From Capitulum mitella (taxonomy: Eukaryota > Arthropoda > Thecostraca > Pollicipedomorpha > Pollicipedidae), in assembly GCA_030062745.1 (NCBI GenBank), contig CP099842.1:5747822-5811821 (forward strand): 64,000 nucleotides of DNA. Reading direction: 5' to 3'. The notes below the pieces were generated by a model. That model was not told where the DNA came from. It did not search any database and saw nothing but the letters and a program-made list of their open reading frames with translations. Within the stretch, counting starts at the first letter, position 1. Every line of letters begins with the position of its first letter. Positions 34,601 to 46,600 of this stretch are shown piece after piece. A program made the translations under genes and the position numbers.

Positions 34601-37600
34601 AGGTTTCAACGACCAGACCGCGGTCTCAAAAGCTCCATCCCAGCAGCGATGTCTGTCGTCAACAACGCTGCGGTCTGCAGACCGAATGAGGCGCGGTCCA
34701 TGTACTCTGCGCAGGTCCACGAGAGTCTCGCATAGTCCAGTCCCCCCCCCCCCTCGGCCTACATCATCCGGATGACCAACGACAGTTTTGCGAGGCTCAT
34801 CCCAGCTCCTACGAAAAATGGACAAATTTTGGCCTCCTTTTGTCTAATTTGTGATTCTGACGGGATTTTTGCGTTAACGCCGCACATTTCTTATCTGGTA
34901 TCATAGCAACGCAATACTGGTTTGCCAGTATCTGCGAAAAAAACTCCACACGAAGCCGAATAGCATAACTTCAGCAAATAGACATTTTACGAACTCTCTC
35001 CCATTTGCCTCTAGTTTTTCCAGCAAGCCATGTACAGCAATAAATCGACAAAATGAATCCTATCCTACCAGTAACACCACTAATGGGGCGCACAACGAGC
35101 GAAGCCTACTTCGTTGCTGCTTGCATCATCACTTTCCCTTAACGAATTCTGCAGTACAAAGGGATATCTATGGATGCATCTCAGAATATTCCATCCCAAG
35201 AATGGCAACTTCAGACATGATACCCTTGATACTGTTCTGTGACATTTCTGAGTGGTTCAAAAACAGGTGTGGAAAATAGGTCAAGGACTAAAAAAAAAAT
35301 GTTTCCGGTAAAGGTCTGTGGAAGAAAGAGTTAGCAAGCTGGCACACTGGGAATGTACCTACACAAAATTCACAGCACTGAGTGATCTTCTGACGAAAAT
35401 TTTGATTCTGTGCCCCGAGGATGCAGAATAAGCTTACTGAAATGTTAAGACCGGGCTGGGCCGGGCCGCTTAATTTGATTTTTCCTTCTAGTTGAAGCAA
35501 GACTCACTCCGCTTTCGGCCTTCACCGTAATCAAGTACAGCTAAGGACAAATTCATGACGCCGTACTCTGGGCCCCCTCCGAACCGTCTCATTCGGTCAT
35601 ACAGAGCCGTCGAGGACTCGTTAACACGACTGGAGTCAGGACAGGAAACGAGAGATGATACCAAACACATCTGAGCCACGATGCTTACCCCTCACGGAAG
35701 GAAATCTTGAGAAATTCGAAAACTGTATCGCCGAGAACCAGATCGAGTTCGCACCATCGCAGCTAAGTGACCCGATTTCTCTACGAAGAAATCCATCGTC
35801 TCTCAAGTCTCTCACGAGTTGGCAGGCCGAGACTGAAAAATACTTCAGCCGTTTCAAAAACAAGTCAAGCACTCTCTTCGGAGGAGCAACACGCAGCCAG
35901 GTTGAGATGACGCCGAAGAAAAAACAACATCGACAGCTGGAAAAAACCGCAGCCGTATCCGGGCCCAACAGGCCGCCACCGTCAGCGGATACGACGAAAA
36001 CCGATGGATACTTTATCGATGTTGTCTTAATATATATTACTGATAGCCCTCGTGGTCTCACTGACAGGCTAATAACTACGCCATTCTTCTGCGGGATGAT
36101 ATTCCATGTATCTTTAAGTGGCGGACTGGCCTAACGCGGTATCATTTAAACCACACCACCAGAAGACTGAGCTCAGACTTTTGACTGATTTCCAGAAACA
36201 GAAGGCCAGAGTGGGAAGTGACAGTAAGAAAATGAGAAACGCTGAGGGGAGAGGAAAAAAGAGGAACCGAAAGCACGGAGAAAAGAGAACAATGGGCCCA
36301 GATGCGCTTGGACCAAGAAAAACATCCTGCTGCCTCCGCGGCGCGCCCCGGCGAACTGTCAGAATGACGTCGCTCTCCCCTCCCTGCCAGTACAGACAGG
36401 CTCCGGCAGTCGGGCGTATGGTGATGGTCGTCTGGCTGCGAGGCATACTGTGTGCCGCCCTCCAGGACGCTTATGACAGGGGAAGTAGAAACTTCGTTTT
36501 TTTAAGAAGCCTCACTCAGAACGCCGTTGCCAGTCCAGCAGGCACGGATCTGGGGGGGGGGACGAAGGTGGCGGCCGCCCCCCTCCTGTCATTTTAGCGT
36601 CCTTACCCGCTGAAGGCAAGGCAGGTCAGGGCGCCAAATGCTAAACCCATGGAACATGGAAGCAATTCACGGACGAAAACATAAAACGAGCAGCCATAAC
36701 ACGGCTCATGTACGCCCCGTTCTGAAAAAGGCACCGTCAACACAGAGTTGTGTGACACAGATAGGACGCAGAGGACACAAAAGCGGCCCTTGCAGTTGTG
36801 CACGGAAGCCCTGGCGTTGAAAACGCTCCGATCGGGTTTGGCGTTCCTCCGGCGGGATTGGGGCGCCTGTGTGTGAACCACAGAAAGTGCTTTGAAGCCC
36901 CTGAAAAATCTCCCCTCCCCGGAAAAAATCTTGGCACCGTCCCCGCAGCCCAGTGGTGTATTAAAACTGCAGGCAGCAGAAGGTTTTAGCCGAGATAAGA
37001 ACTGCATGCCGCAACAGGTCGTTTGGCTTCAAGGAAACTCATTCTTTTTCCGCCTCAGCATGTTAATGAGGACGACGCAGTATGCAATACAATAAGTGCT
37101 GCTTCACCTGAACTGTGGATGTCATGGTACAAGTCTGTCGGAAGTTTTAAAGCACCTGAATAGGGAATGTAAATACATGATAAACAGAGAATGTATCAAG
37201 GTAAGAAACGGCCAGATGGATGACCAGTAGGAGTAAAATTCCGCGAACAAAACACGTCGGATCACTGACGATTTTCTGCATACATGATCCATTTACGGCC
37301 CTCTATATAATAACATCGTGTTTCTTCGCAATCTGATTATTTACGATTCATAGATTTTGACCTGCTTTTCAGGTCACGATTATTCGAAGGCAGGTTAGTT
37401 CCAAGGCGTGGTTTTTTGCAATGATGATTTCAACGTCACCGTCAAAACAATTCTGCCAAGATTCTTTTCCGGTGATGTGGCAAGTGAAACCGAGACGTTA
37501 ACTCATTTTACAACAACGGTAAGACCTGAAATATTCGATTTCACATAATATTGTTGCAGGAAGTCTACTTCAATTCATTCCATGCGGCATTCAAGCCATA

Positions 37601-40600
37601 CGCTATGTTCAGTCATGCCATTTTGACGGGATCTTTTTTGCGTATGTAATATCTCATATTTTGAACTGCGGAGTTCATACCAGCGGATACTCTGCGCTAT
37701 GGAATTATTATCAAGTCCAAACAGCCAAGTTTTGCTACAGCTGGATTGGAGCCGGACGCGAATACGCGAAGCTGGCGAGAGGAACACGTTTCGCGCTACG
37801 TGCCGCGGGCGTTACACGGATAGTTGGGTTTCCGGCGGTGTAGAAGATGGTGGGGCCCGCGGGAGACTTGGCCGTTCAGGGCCAGCGGACCGTGGCGAGG
37901 CTGAAGCCGAGTTCGGCTTGTTTGCCAGCCGGGAGCCGCCGGCCGCATCGGCCGATCGATGCCATTCAGATGATGGGTTCCAAAACAAGCTCAGCGCCCA
38001 GTGCGAGGAAAATTGCGTCACTGGTCCACAGCCGGGCGTCTGGAGGCGGAGGCAGCGTGAGAAAACGACCAGGGCCGCCGCCACTCGCAGCTGGGTCGCG
38101 CAGATTGGTATTTAAAGACACCGCCAGTCTCCACCGAAGCCTGCCGTTTGACGCGTCTAAAACCGGGTTCCCACAGTTTCTCTTTCACGTCAGTTTCTCT
38201 CCATGTCGACCAAGGGGTCCCTGTTTTCCGTTCACAATCCGTCGCCGATCTCCGTCTCCTCGTCGCCTCCACCACTGACCTCTGCCTGCTGGTTGATGGC
38301 GATCTGCTGAGGCTCAATCCGTTCCACGTCGATGCACTGCTGGCCGGCGTCCGCCGTCAGCCAGCGGGGCGACCCGAAGTGGGCCTTCTTGCATTCTGCC
38401 CTGACCGTGCACCTGGAAAACCGGCGGCAGGTGTCGTCATGAGCAGGTCTGGTCCCACTATCAAAGGCCAGTCGCTCCAGGCAGTCACTCCAGGCATGAA
38501 TTGACTGTCGGAAACGGTCACCACGCGGCACTCCATACAACAAAGTTCACAATGCACTTCAAAGGTCAGCCGAAAAGTCTGCCATGACTTCGAACGGGTG
38601 GGCGCGGAGGAAGTTTGGGGAAGTGCTTTTTGCTTCTTGCAAGATACTCCCTGTCAAAGAGTCATAACTCCTGTATTAACGATAATTTAGATCACATTTC
38701 AATTTGTTCTAACGTGAAGGACGAAACTATCACAAGCGTCCGAAACAGGCCATGATCCAGCTAGTGATGCCCCACATTTACACTGCAACGCACTCTAACG
38801 GGCCTGGTCAGTTCCACTGAATATTTCCAGCGTGTTCGGGAACGGTGAGTGATCCACGTCCATCTCAAGGCGGTCCGGGCCGCCGACGCCGGCGTGAGCG
38901 GCGGCTAGCAGCGTCTTATCGAGCGCCGGGTCGGCCGGCCGCAGCAGACACCATCTTCCGGTCACAGCAGACATCCTCTCCTGGCCACAGCAGACATCCT
39001 CTTCCGGCGACGCCCTCTCCCGGCTACAGCAGACACTTTCTCCCAGCAACAGCAGGCACCCCTCTCGACCACACCCTCTCCCGGCCACAGCAGACATCCC
39101 CTCCCGGCCACAGCAAAAGCCCTCTCCCGGCCACAGCAGACATCATCTCCCGCCCACAGCAAAAGCCCTCTCCCGGCCACAGCAGACACCCTCTCCCGTC
39201 CACAGCAGACACCCTCTCCAGGTCACAAAAGACATCCCCCGCCCACAGCAGATACCCTCTCCAGGCCACACCCTCTCCCAGCCACAGCAGACAACCTGTT
39301 CCGGCCACACCCTCTCCTCGGTATAGCAGACACCCCCTCCCAGACACTGCAGACACCCTTTACCGGTCACAGCAGACAACCTCTCCCACGAGCCCGAGAC
39401 ACCCTCTCCCGCCCGGCAGCAGCAGACGCCCTCTCCCAGCAGCAGCAGACACCCTTTCCCAGCAGCAACAGACACCCTCTCCCGCCCGGCAGCAGCAGAC
39501 GCCTTCTCCCAGCAGCACCAGACATCCTTTCCCAGCAGCACCAGATACCCTCTCTGACTCGGCGCGCCCCTCCCACCTGTCGCGACGACAGCCGATAATA
39601 CAGAAATAATTGAATCTGCGACGCCGGTCCGGCCCCGTCTGATTGGGGCCAGGGCCCGGCGGCCCTCACGCGGCCCGGCCCTCGCCTCTCCGAGAGCAAT
39701 CGTCTGGCCGGGTGGCGCCGGCTACCCACGGCCACACGCCGCCTCCGGCGGCTCCCTGATCAACGCGCGAGGCAGCAGGTCGCAGGGGTGACTGTTTACC
39801 TTACTACCTGCTTACTGTTAGGAAGGTATTGGCAGCCGCAGTCGTTCCGCTACGCTGCACCGTAACACAAATATCGATCGTAAATCATGGTGATATACGC
39901 TATGCCTCACCGTATAAACAGTTTACAGAAGAGATGACTGCGCTGTATCGTATCAACGCTAGATCAAGTGAGATCATCACGTCACCGCGTTAGTCAAGAT
40001 CCGATGATGGTTTCGGTGTGGTATGTCTTTCAAAGGTGGTTTTCGGGTAATGGCCACACTGTAACGCTCCAGAAACGTGGGATAAATCCGGCATACCCTT
40101 GCCGGATTCATTCCACATGCAACGTGCCTTTTGCCTGTTAAAAGTAAACGGAATGACTTTAAATTCCTTCGTGTACGTTTCTATTTTCCAATGTTCTTGT
40201 TGAACTTTTCAGGTCAACACATTCAAATCATCTTCTGCGTTTATGGTCTTCAACTCTTTCCGAAATGTTCGCAGATGAAAATCACACAGGACGTACACAC
40301 AGTGCCGCTGTCCAATGGGTCCACTACCAGATCACAGCTTGTCCTGAATGCCTCGGTTTTTCAGTCAGCTAGTCTGGCTACATATTCTTTCTAACAAGTT
40401 CCTATAAACGCTGACCATGCTGCTACGCTCTGCAACACACTTGGCTTGTTCAGAGAATTACGGATAGACGAGTTCACAATAGCTCGATTTCAGATCAGGG
40501 GCAGATTCAGGACTTCCCGAAAGGAGATGCATTGCAAACAGCCTCCTTATCAGACACTGCAAGGAAATTTCATTTTTCAAGTAAAAAGTCCCTTTCACAC

Positions 40601-43600
40601 AACGACCCTCTTCCGGGTCGCTGTGTGAAATGGAGACGATAACCAAAGGTTGGATTCGTTGTTCCAGCAACTTTAAACTCTGTTTGAGTAGAAACACCCA
40701 TGTCTTTTGGGGGCCATGACCGAGATGCTCCCCCCCCCCGGATCCGTCAGTGACCGGGCACAAGAACAGGTCGGGGGAAACAGCGGCGAGCGAGGTGGAT
40801 GGATTGCAAGCTCGCTATTAACCGGCACACTGGTGGAGCCGCGAGCAACTGCAGCAACATAACGACCGTCGTAACGGCCTTTTAACGTGACTCCCATGGC
40901 CCGGATTAATTCCCCTGCACGGCCACTATGACACATCCCATTATGTTGACACTTAATTCCCTTTATTATGACGGAAAATGGCGGGATAAAAGAGCGGGCG
41001 CCGCTGGTAATGGCCCGCAGCGCGACGAGGTGATTCGTCAGCAGGCCTGCCCGCGCCGCCGAAAAACGCACACGCGCGGCGCCGGGGCCGCGTCGCTCCC
41101 CCCCCCCTTCCCATCCCCGCCCCGCCCAGCCCCCCCCCCTCGTCAGCAGAGGGCGGCCTAGCTGTTGAAAGGCCAGGTCGGGGATGGTGGGCACGTGGCC
41201 TGGTTCAGGACGACGCACGACGCTGCTCGAACACGGCCCAGGACGCAAGGGTCTGTGTGGGTTCGCCGCTTCCCGTGGAACCCGCACCGCCGTCGTACCT
41301 CTTCTCCAAGGAGCACCAGCCGCAGTAGGGGTCGCCGGCGTGCAGACACTGCGAGCAGTTGGTGAACTCGCCGCAGGACTGCATCCTCATCTTGGTCACC
41401 TGTGGGGCACGCACGACACGCCGCCGTCAGGATGGCGTCCTGAGCGCAGACATCACGCCCGGTCCAACGGCGGCGGCATGAACATCACGCCCAGGACGGC
41501 GCAGACACAGACACCGCGCCCAGTCACACAGACAGGCAGGGGTGACTGGCCCGCCGATGACGACACAGACACCGCGCCCGGTCGCTTCGACAGGCGTGAC
41601 CAGTCGGACGACGCCGCAGACGCCCCGCCCCGCCGGTGCCGACGCGGTCGGCCGGCCGACGCCACGCTCCGGAGGCGGCCGCCGGGCAGCGGACCGCACA
41701 CACAGACAAGTTATGCGCAACTCCTGCACTCCTGGAAACGGCCGGACGTGTCGCTGTCACTCGACCGGAGAGAAGTTTTGCCGAGAACGACAGGCATCAC
41801 TAATGGGGAAATCGTGTTCGGCCGGCCTCCCGGGGCCGGACAGTCAAAACGTCTCAATCGCGCCCAGCTGCTGATGCATTGCAACAGCGATGAGGTAAAA
41901 CAAACTTCTGCTTAGCGGCCACGCCTTCCCAGCGTGGCTGCTTTACATTCGCCGCAAAGGGCAAGTGATGCTCATGGGACGGTGAACGATGCACTCTTCC
42001 AAAGCATCGACACGAATTGATTACATTTCTAGTACAGGAACAGTTTTGTAATGCACCGCATAAAGGCTCCGGATTCAAGCATATATGACCGCAAAAATCG
42101 CGGACACAGACATTTCCGGGGCGGCCTGAAGGCCTTCCAGCGTGGCCCGGCCCTGACTCCGAGACCAGCCTCGTGTCGCGACATGAAGGCGCCCGAGGCC
42201 CGATCCCTCCGGGGTAAACACGCCAGTGCGGCGCCCCGTCCAACGGCCGGGCACGGTTTGCACGTGCCGGCCAGCTGTCGGCCCGCCAGGGGCCGCAGCA
42301 CCGGCACGGAACGAGGGCAAGGCTGGAGCGAGACAGACTCTTCCAGTGAATCCAGGGCAGTCCCCGGCACACTTCGGTCCCTCAGAAGGCTCTCAAACAG
42401 AAAGCGGGGTTTTTATGTGACAGGGGAGTTCAGAAATATGTGACAGTTCGTTCCGAAATCAGCACGTGACAGGGCTCCGTTGTATGGGTACGTCACAGGG
42501 CCCGGCAGTTACGTCGTTCGGTTTTCTGACCAATGTGTGCTCCAAAAAAAAGACTGCCATGGACGTCCAGAGCACTTGACAAACAATCCTTGACTTTCCT
42601 GGACGTGATCCCTTGAGGCGAATACTTGGGCTTTTGCCAGTCCTCAGCCCGCCGGTCCATGAAACGGGCAGCTACGAGACACGTTCGTCCCAAAACGGAC
42701 AAACAGAACAAAGCCAACTCGAGCTATAGCGCCTCGATGATACTTTAATGAATCGAGACACGGGTGGTGCCAAGGCAGGCACCACGGCCGCTTCTGATAA
42801 CTGTTTTCTCTTCCTCAGCCCCGACCTTTGTGAGCAACATCTTGGCCAGCATGCGCGACGCGAAGGGGAGACCACGAGAGGGTGACGGGCCTCCCGCCAT
42901 CCAGCGGGGGGTTCTCCAAACGAGCGTCGCGACGACATTCCTCCGAGAGACATTAAAAAGTCGTCAATCAAACGGAATGTGCCTATGGGGTGGTGCGCCA
43001 TATGGACGGTGTAAGATGTCGCCGGAGACGCACAGCGCGGCTGATCGTCTGATAAACGAGACGTGACGATATTTTTACTGGGCCAGAGTTGTTTTGCCGC
43101 GGTCCCCTGAGATGGAGCCGCTCGCTCCAGGGCGTGCGTTTGTTTGAGGTTTAGTACCGGCGAAGAGTACCGTTACAGGCCGCAAAAAGTTACGGCGCCG
43201 TAAAACGTGAGAGCCGTCCGAGAAGTGACGGCCGGGGAGGAAGCAGTTAATGAAATCGCCAGACGTTACGACCGGGTCAGATCGCATTACCGCAGGCTTT
43301 CCTGCAAGCTCGATTATGCAGACCAGTTCCCGAAAGCTTGCAATGTTACATTCGCAGTTTGCGAATGCTTCTGAAATGACTGCACAAAGCCGGCGACAGA
43401 AGCTTCTACTAAAATATGTGGACTGAAGAACGAACGGACACGGCGACTGACCGACGACGAACCTTGGCAGTCAGATGCAAAGCTAAAGCTGGGCCGACAC
43501 TGCCGATGGCCGGCAACAGACCTCAGCCGTCACGCGGGCCGACACCGCTGGGCCGTTGACTCGCCGCGCGTGGTCACAGACAACCCCTTTGTTATTCAAA

Positions 43601-46600
43601 TCGCCCGATTAGCCAGGACAGGGGCGGCTTGAGTTTCGCTCTCGGGGACCCCAGCGTCGGCCGGAATCACCGCGCGGGCCGCGTGGGTCGGCCAGGGACA
43701 GCCCGGCCCGCCGAGACGGACCGGCCCGCCGACGGCGCGGCGGCGAGACGCCTAGCCGAGCACGGGCGGCCGCAAAAACGACGTCCGGACGGCGGCGCAG
43801 CGACGCGACGGCGGCGCGCGGAGGACGGCCGGCGCGGGGCGTCGCCGCGCCGCAGCTCCCGGCGGCTGCGAGGCGCGCCCCTCTCCGGTTACGGCGCGCT
43901 CAGTCCCGGCCTGAAGTTAAAATACTGCGGACGATATCAAGTTTCCGCCACTGGGCCTTTTGTCCGCGGCTCCTGTTGCCCTTTTAACTGCGTCGACGTG
44001 CTTATCCCGCCCAGGCCCCGCCGATGGACTGTGGGTGCACGGGAGCCGCACTGCTCGTCAACTCAGCAATGCAAAGCTATGTGGAGTTATGATCCTCGAT
44101 CCGCTTTCTACCAAGTACGGTACGTTAGAAAACGGCGTGAGAAATTTAGTAGCGGTCGTGGAAATCGAAGAACTCAATTCTGAATAAGTAACGTGTACGA
44201 ATGAATGCCCCCACGTGAGGGCACAGGGGTACATATGGTATGTTACACATGTCGGGTTGTACATACATAAAATAACAATTTTAAAACTAATAAATGACAA
44301 GTTAATAATACGCCAATAAAAGAGGCCTTCTTAAAGACATTTTTATAATTATTCACGGCATGCGCATACCGTTCCTATAGTTGCATTTTGCTGTGCCGGC
44401 TTTCTCTTGCGCTTGTACTCCTTAAAATATCATGGATGTTCTCATGAACAGGAAGCATTACTGCGTACGTTTATTAGGCTCAGGCATCCACCGCCGGTGC
44501 CCGCTAGTGGTCTGTGCAGAGCAAAACATACATATGATTCCGTTTAACTAGCTGGAACCCGAACAGCGACTGCAGAAGTTGATTGTCTGGGTGGGCTCAA
44601 TGCGATGACGCAAGACACGTCTGCTTATTTTAACAAGCTGAAATCAGAACAATGTTTGCCTCACTTGTTTGCCTGGGTGGGCTGAAGCCGACGGTGCGAG
44701 ATTCTGATGCAATACCTACTGTTCGTTAATGAAAAAAGCGGTTTTAAAGATTACAAGTGATACCAATCAATACAGCTGAACAAAACTGTTTGGATTAAGT
44801 GGTAGTGGGGTGGTGCAAAGCTGAGTTAGGCGTTAATGCATTTCCTATTTTTTTGCTTGATAATTTCTGATAGCATCTTTGCACACCTCTGGTCACGTCA
44901 GCAGAATATTAGAGTATCATTACCAACCGGATTCAACCAGCAACCTTCCGGCCCTGGGGCGAGCACGCGTATTACCTCTACGCGCAACTCCTCCAAAATG
45001 CCAACAGCTAACAAAAACATCACATCCGCCGGCAGTTAACAACCAGCTCTTCGTCTTCACCCGCTGGCTCCCTGCGTAATGTGGCGACCTGCAGAGCGAT
45101 GCACACGTCCTGCACACAGTCGGCCAGCCCAGGCCATTCCAGCGCACCACCGCAATCGGTCACCGAAACGTTCGTGCTCCATCTCCTAACGGCGCGCCGG
45201 TGGTCCCCGCCTGCAGGTGGACCGTTCACGGCTGGCCCTAGCGCACTGGACCGTTCACGGCTGGTCTCAGCCACCGGTGGACCGTTCACGGCTGGTCCCG
45301 GCCGCCTAGTGGACCGTTCACGGCTGGTCCCAGCCACCGGTGGACCGTTCACGGCTGGTCCCGGCCGCCTTGTGGACCGTTCACGGCTGGTCCCGGCCGG
45401 CAGGTGGACCGTTCACGGCTGGTCCCGGCCGGCAGGTGGACCGTTCACGGCTGGTCCCGGCCGCCTAGTGGACCGTTCACGGCTGGTCCCGGCCGGCAGG
45501 TGGACCGTTCACGGCTGGTCCCGGCCGGCAGGTGGACCGTTCACGGCTGGTCCCGGCCGGCAGGTGGACCGTTCACGGTTGGTCCCGGCCGCCTGGTGGA
45601 CCGTTCACGGCTGGTCCAGGCCACAGGTGGACCGTTCACGGCTGGTCCCGGCCGGCAGGTGGACCGTTCACGGCTGGTCCCGGCCGCCTGGTGGACCGTT
45701 CACGGCTGGTCCCGGCCGCCTAGGTGGACCGTTCACAGCTGGTCCCGGTCGCCAGGTCAGTCGCAGGACAGCCTGCGAGCGCCACCACCCTGCGCCGGAC
45801 GGCGGCCAGCAGTCGCGGCGGACGGGCCGGCCGGCGCTGGGCCAATCTGCCATCATGTGCACGGCCGGCCGGCCGGCCTGTCGAGCGTCAGGCGTCGGGG
45901 CCGGCCGACTCTGCCAACTCGGCACGACCTTTGTCCGTCTCGTGCCCGGTCGGCCAGAACATTAAACTCGTCCCGAGCGGACCAATACCGGCCGGCCGGC
46001 CATGTTTCAAATTGAATGGCGTTATAAATGATAGCAGCCAGTGGTGTCAGCTGATTTGAGACATAATGTCTGAATCCCGAACCCGAAAATTTCTTCTTTT
46101 CATGTTGAGGTATCTTCACAGACAGACGCAAGAGGGCGCGAGCGCGTATCTCTTCGGATCGGATCGTGTTTTCAGATTTCTGCACACGCCATTTCTTTTC
46201 TGACAGTGGTGTAACTGCACACTCATACGCCTTCCCCGACAATACACTGGAACAATAAACAATAAACAGCCCCCTAGGAAGTCGGATCATCATCCCCTAC
46301 TCCTCACCGTACCGAACATTACTTCACTCCTTGTTCGGCACAAGTCCATTCTCCTTTCCTAGAGCATGAGGACATGTTCCCCGGCAATTTTGTCGTTTTT
46401 TCCTATTCTCGCGATAAATGTTTAATCTCCATACTTAAGTATACACACAATTTCTGTTACAGTTAACACATCTGCCACCAGACTGGACAAATCGTTAATG
46501 TGCCAGTATTTAACGACTTAAGACTTTTGCAATTAATCACCAAACACTATGGTACCAGACCCACGCTGTTTCATCTCAACGAATTTATAATTAAATCTGG

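Noticed and set aside
38845..39609. 254-codon + strand Ser/Pro-rich ORF
   Set aside because: It comes from the 22-26 bp minisatellite; no stable domain.
40496..40757. CAGGGGCAGATTCAGGAC to CCGGATCCGTCAGTG as a fifth MITE
   Set aside because: The ends are only loosely inverted and the flanking 8-mers do not match.
45020..45200. Minus-strand stretch [18 protein letters not shown] considered as a missing Sema or PSI exon
   Set aside because: Exons 2 and 3 join directly in phase and sequence without it, and no PSI spacing or flanking splice phase fits.
45081..45965. 294-codon + strand ORF rich in DRSRLVPAG and GPFTAGPG repeats
   Set aside because: It is the 32-34 bp minisatellite read in an open frame.
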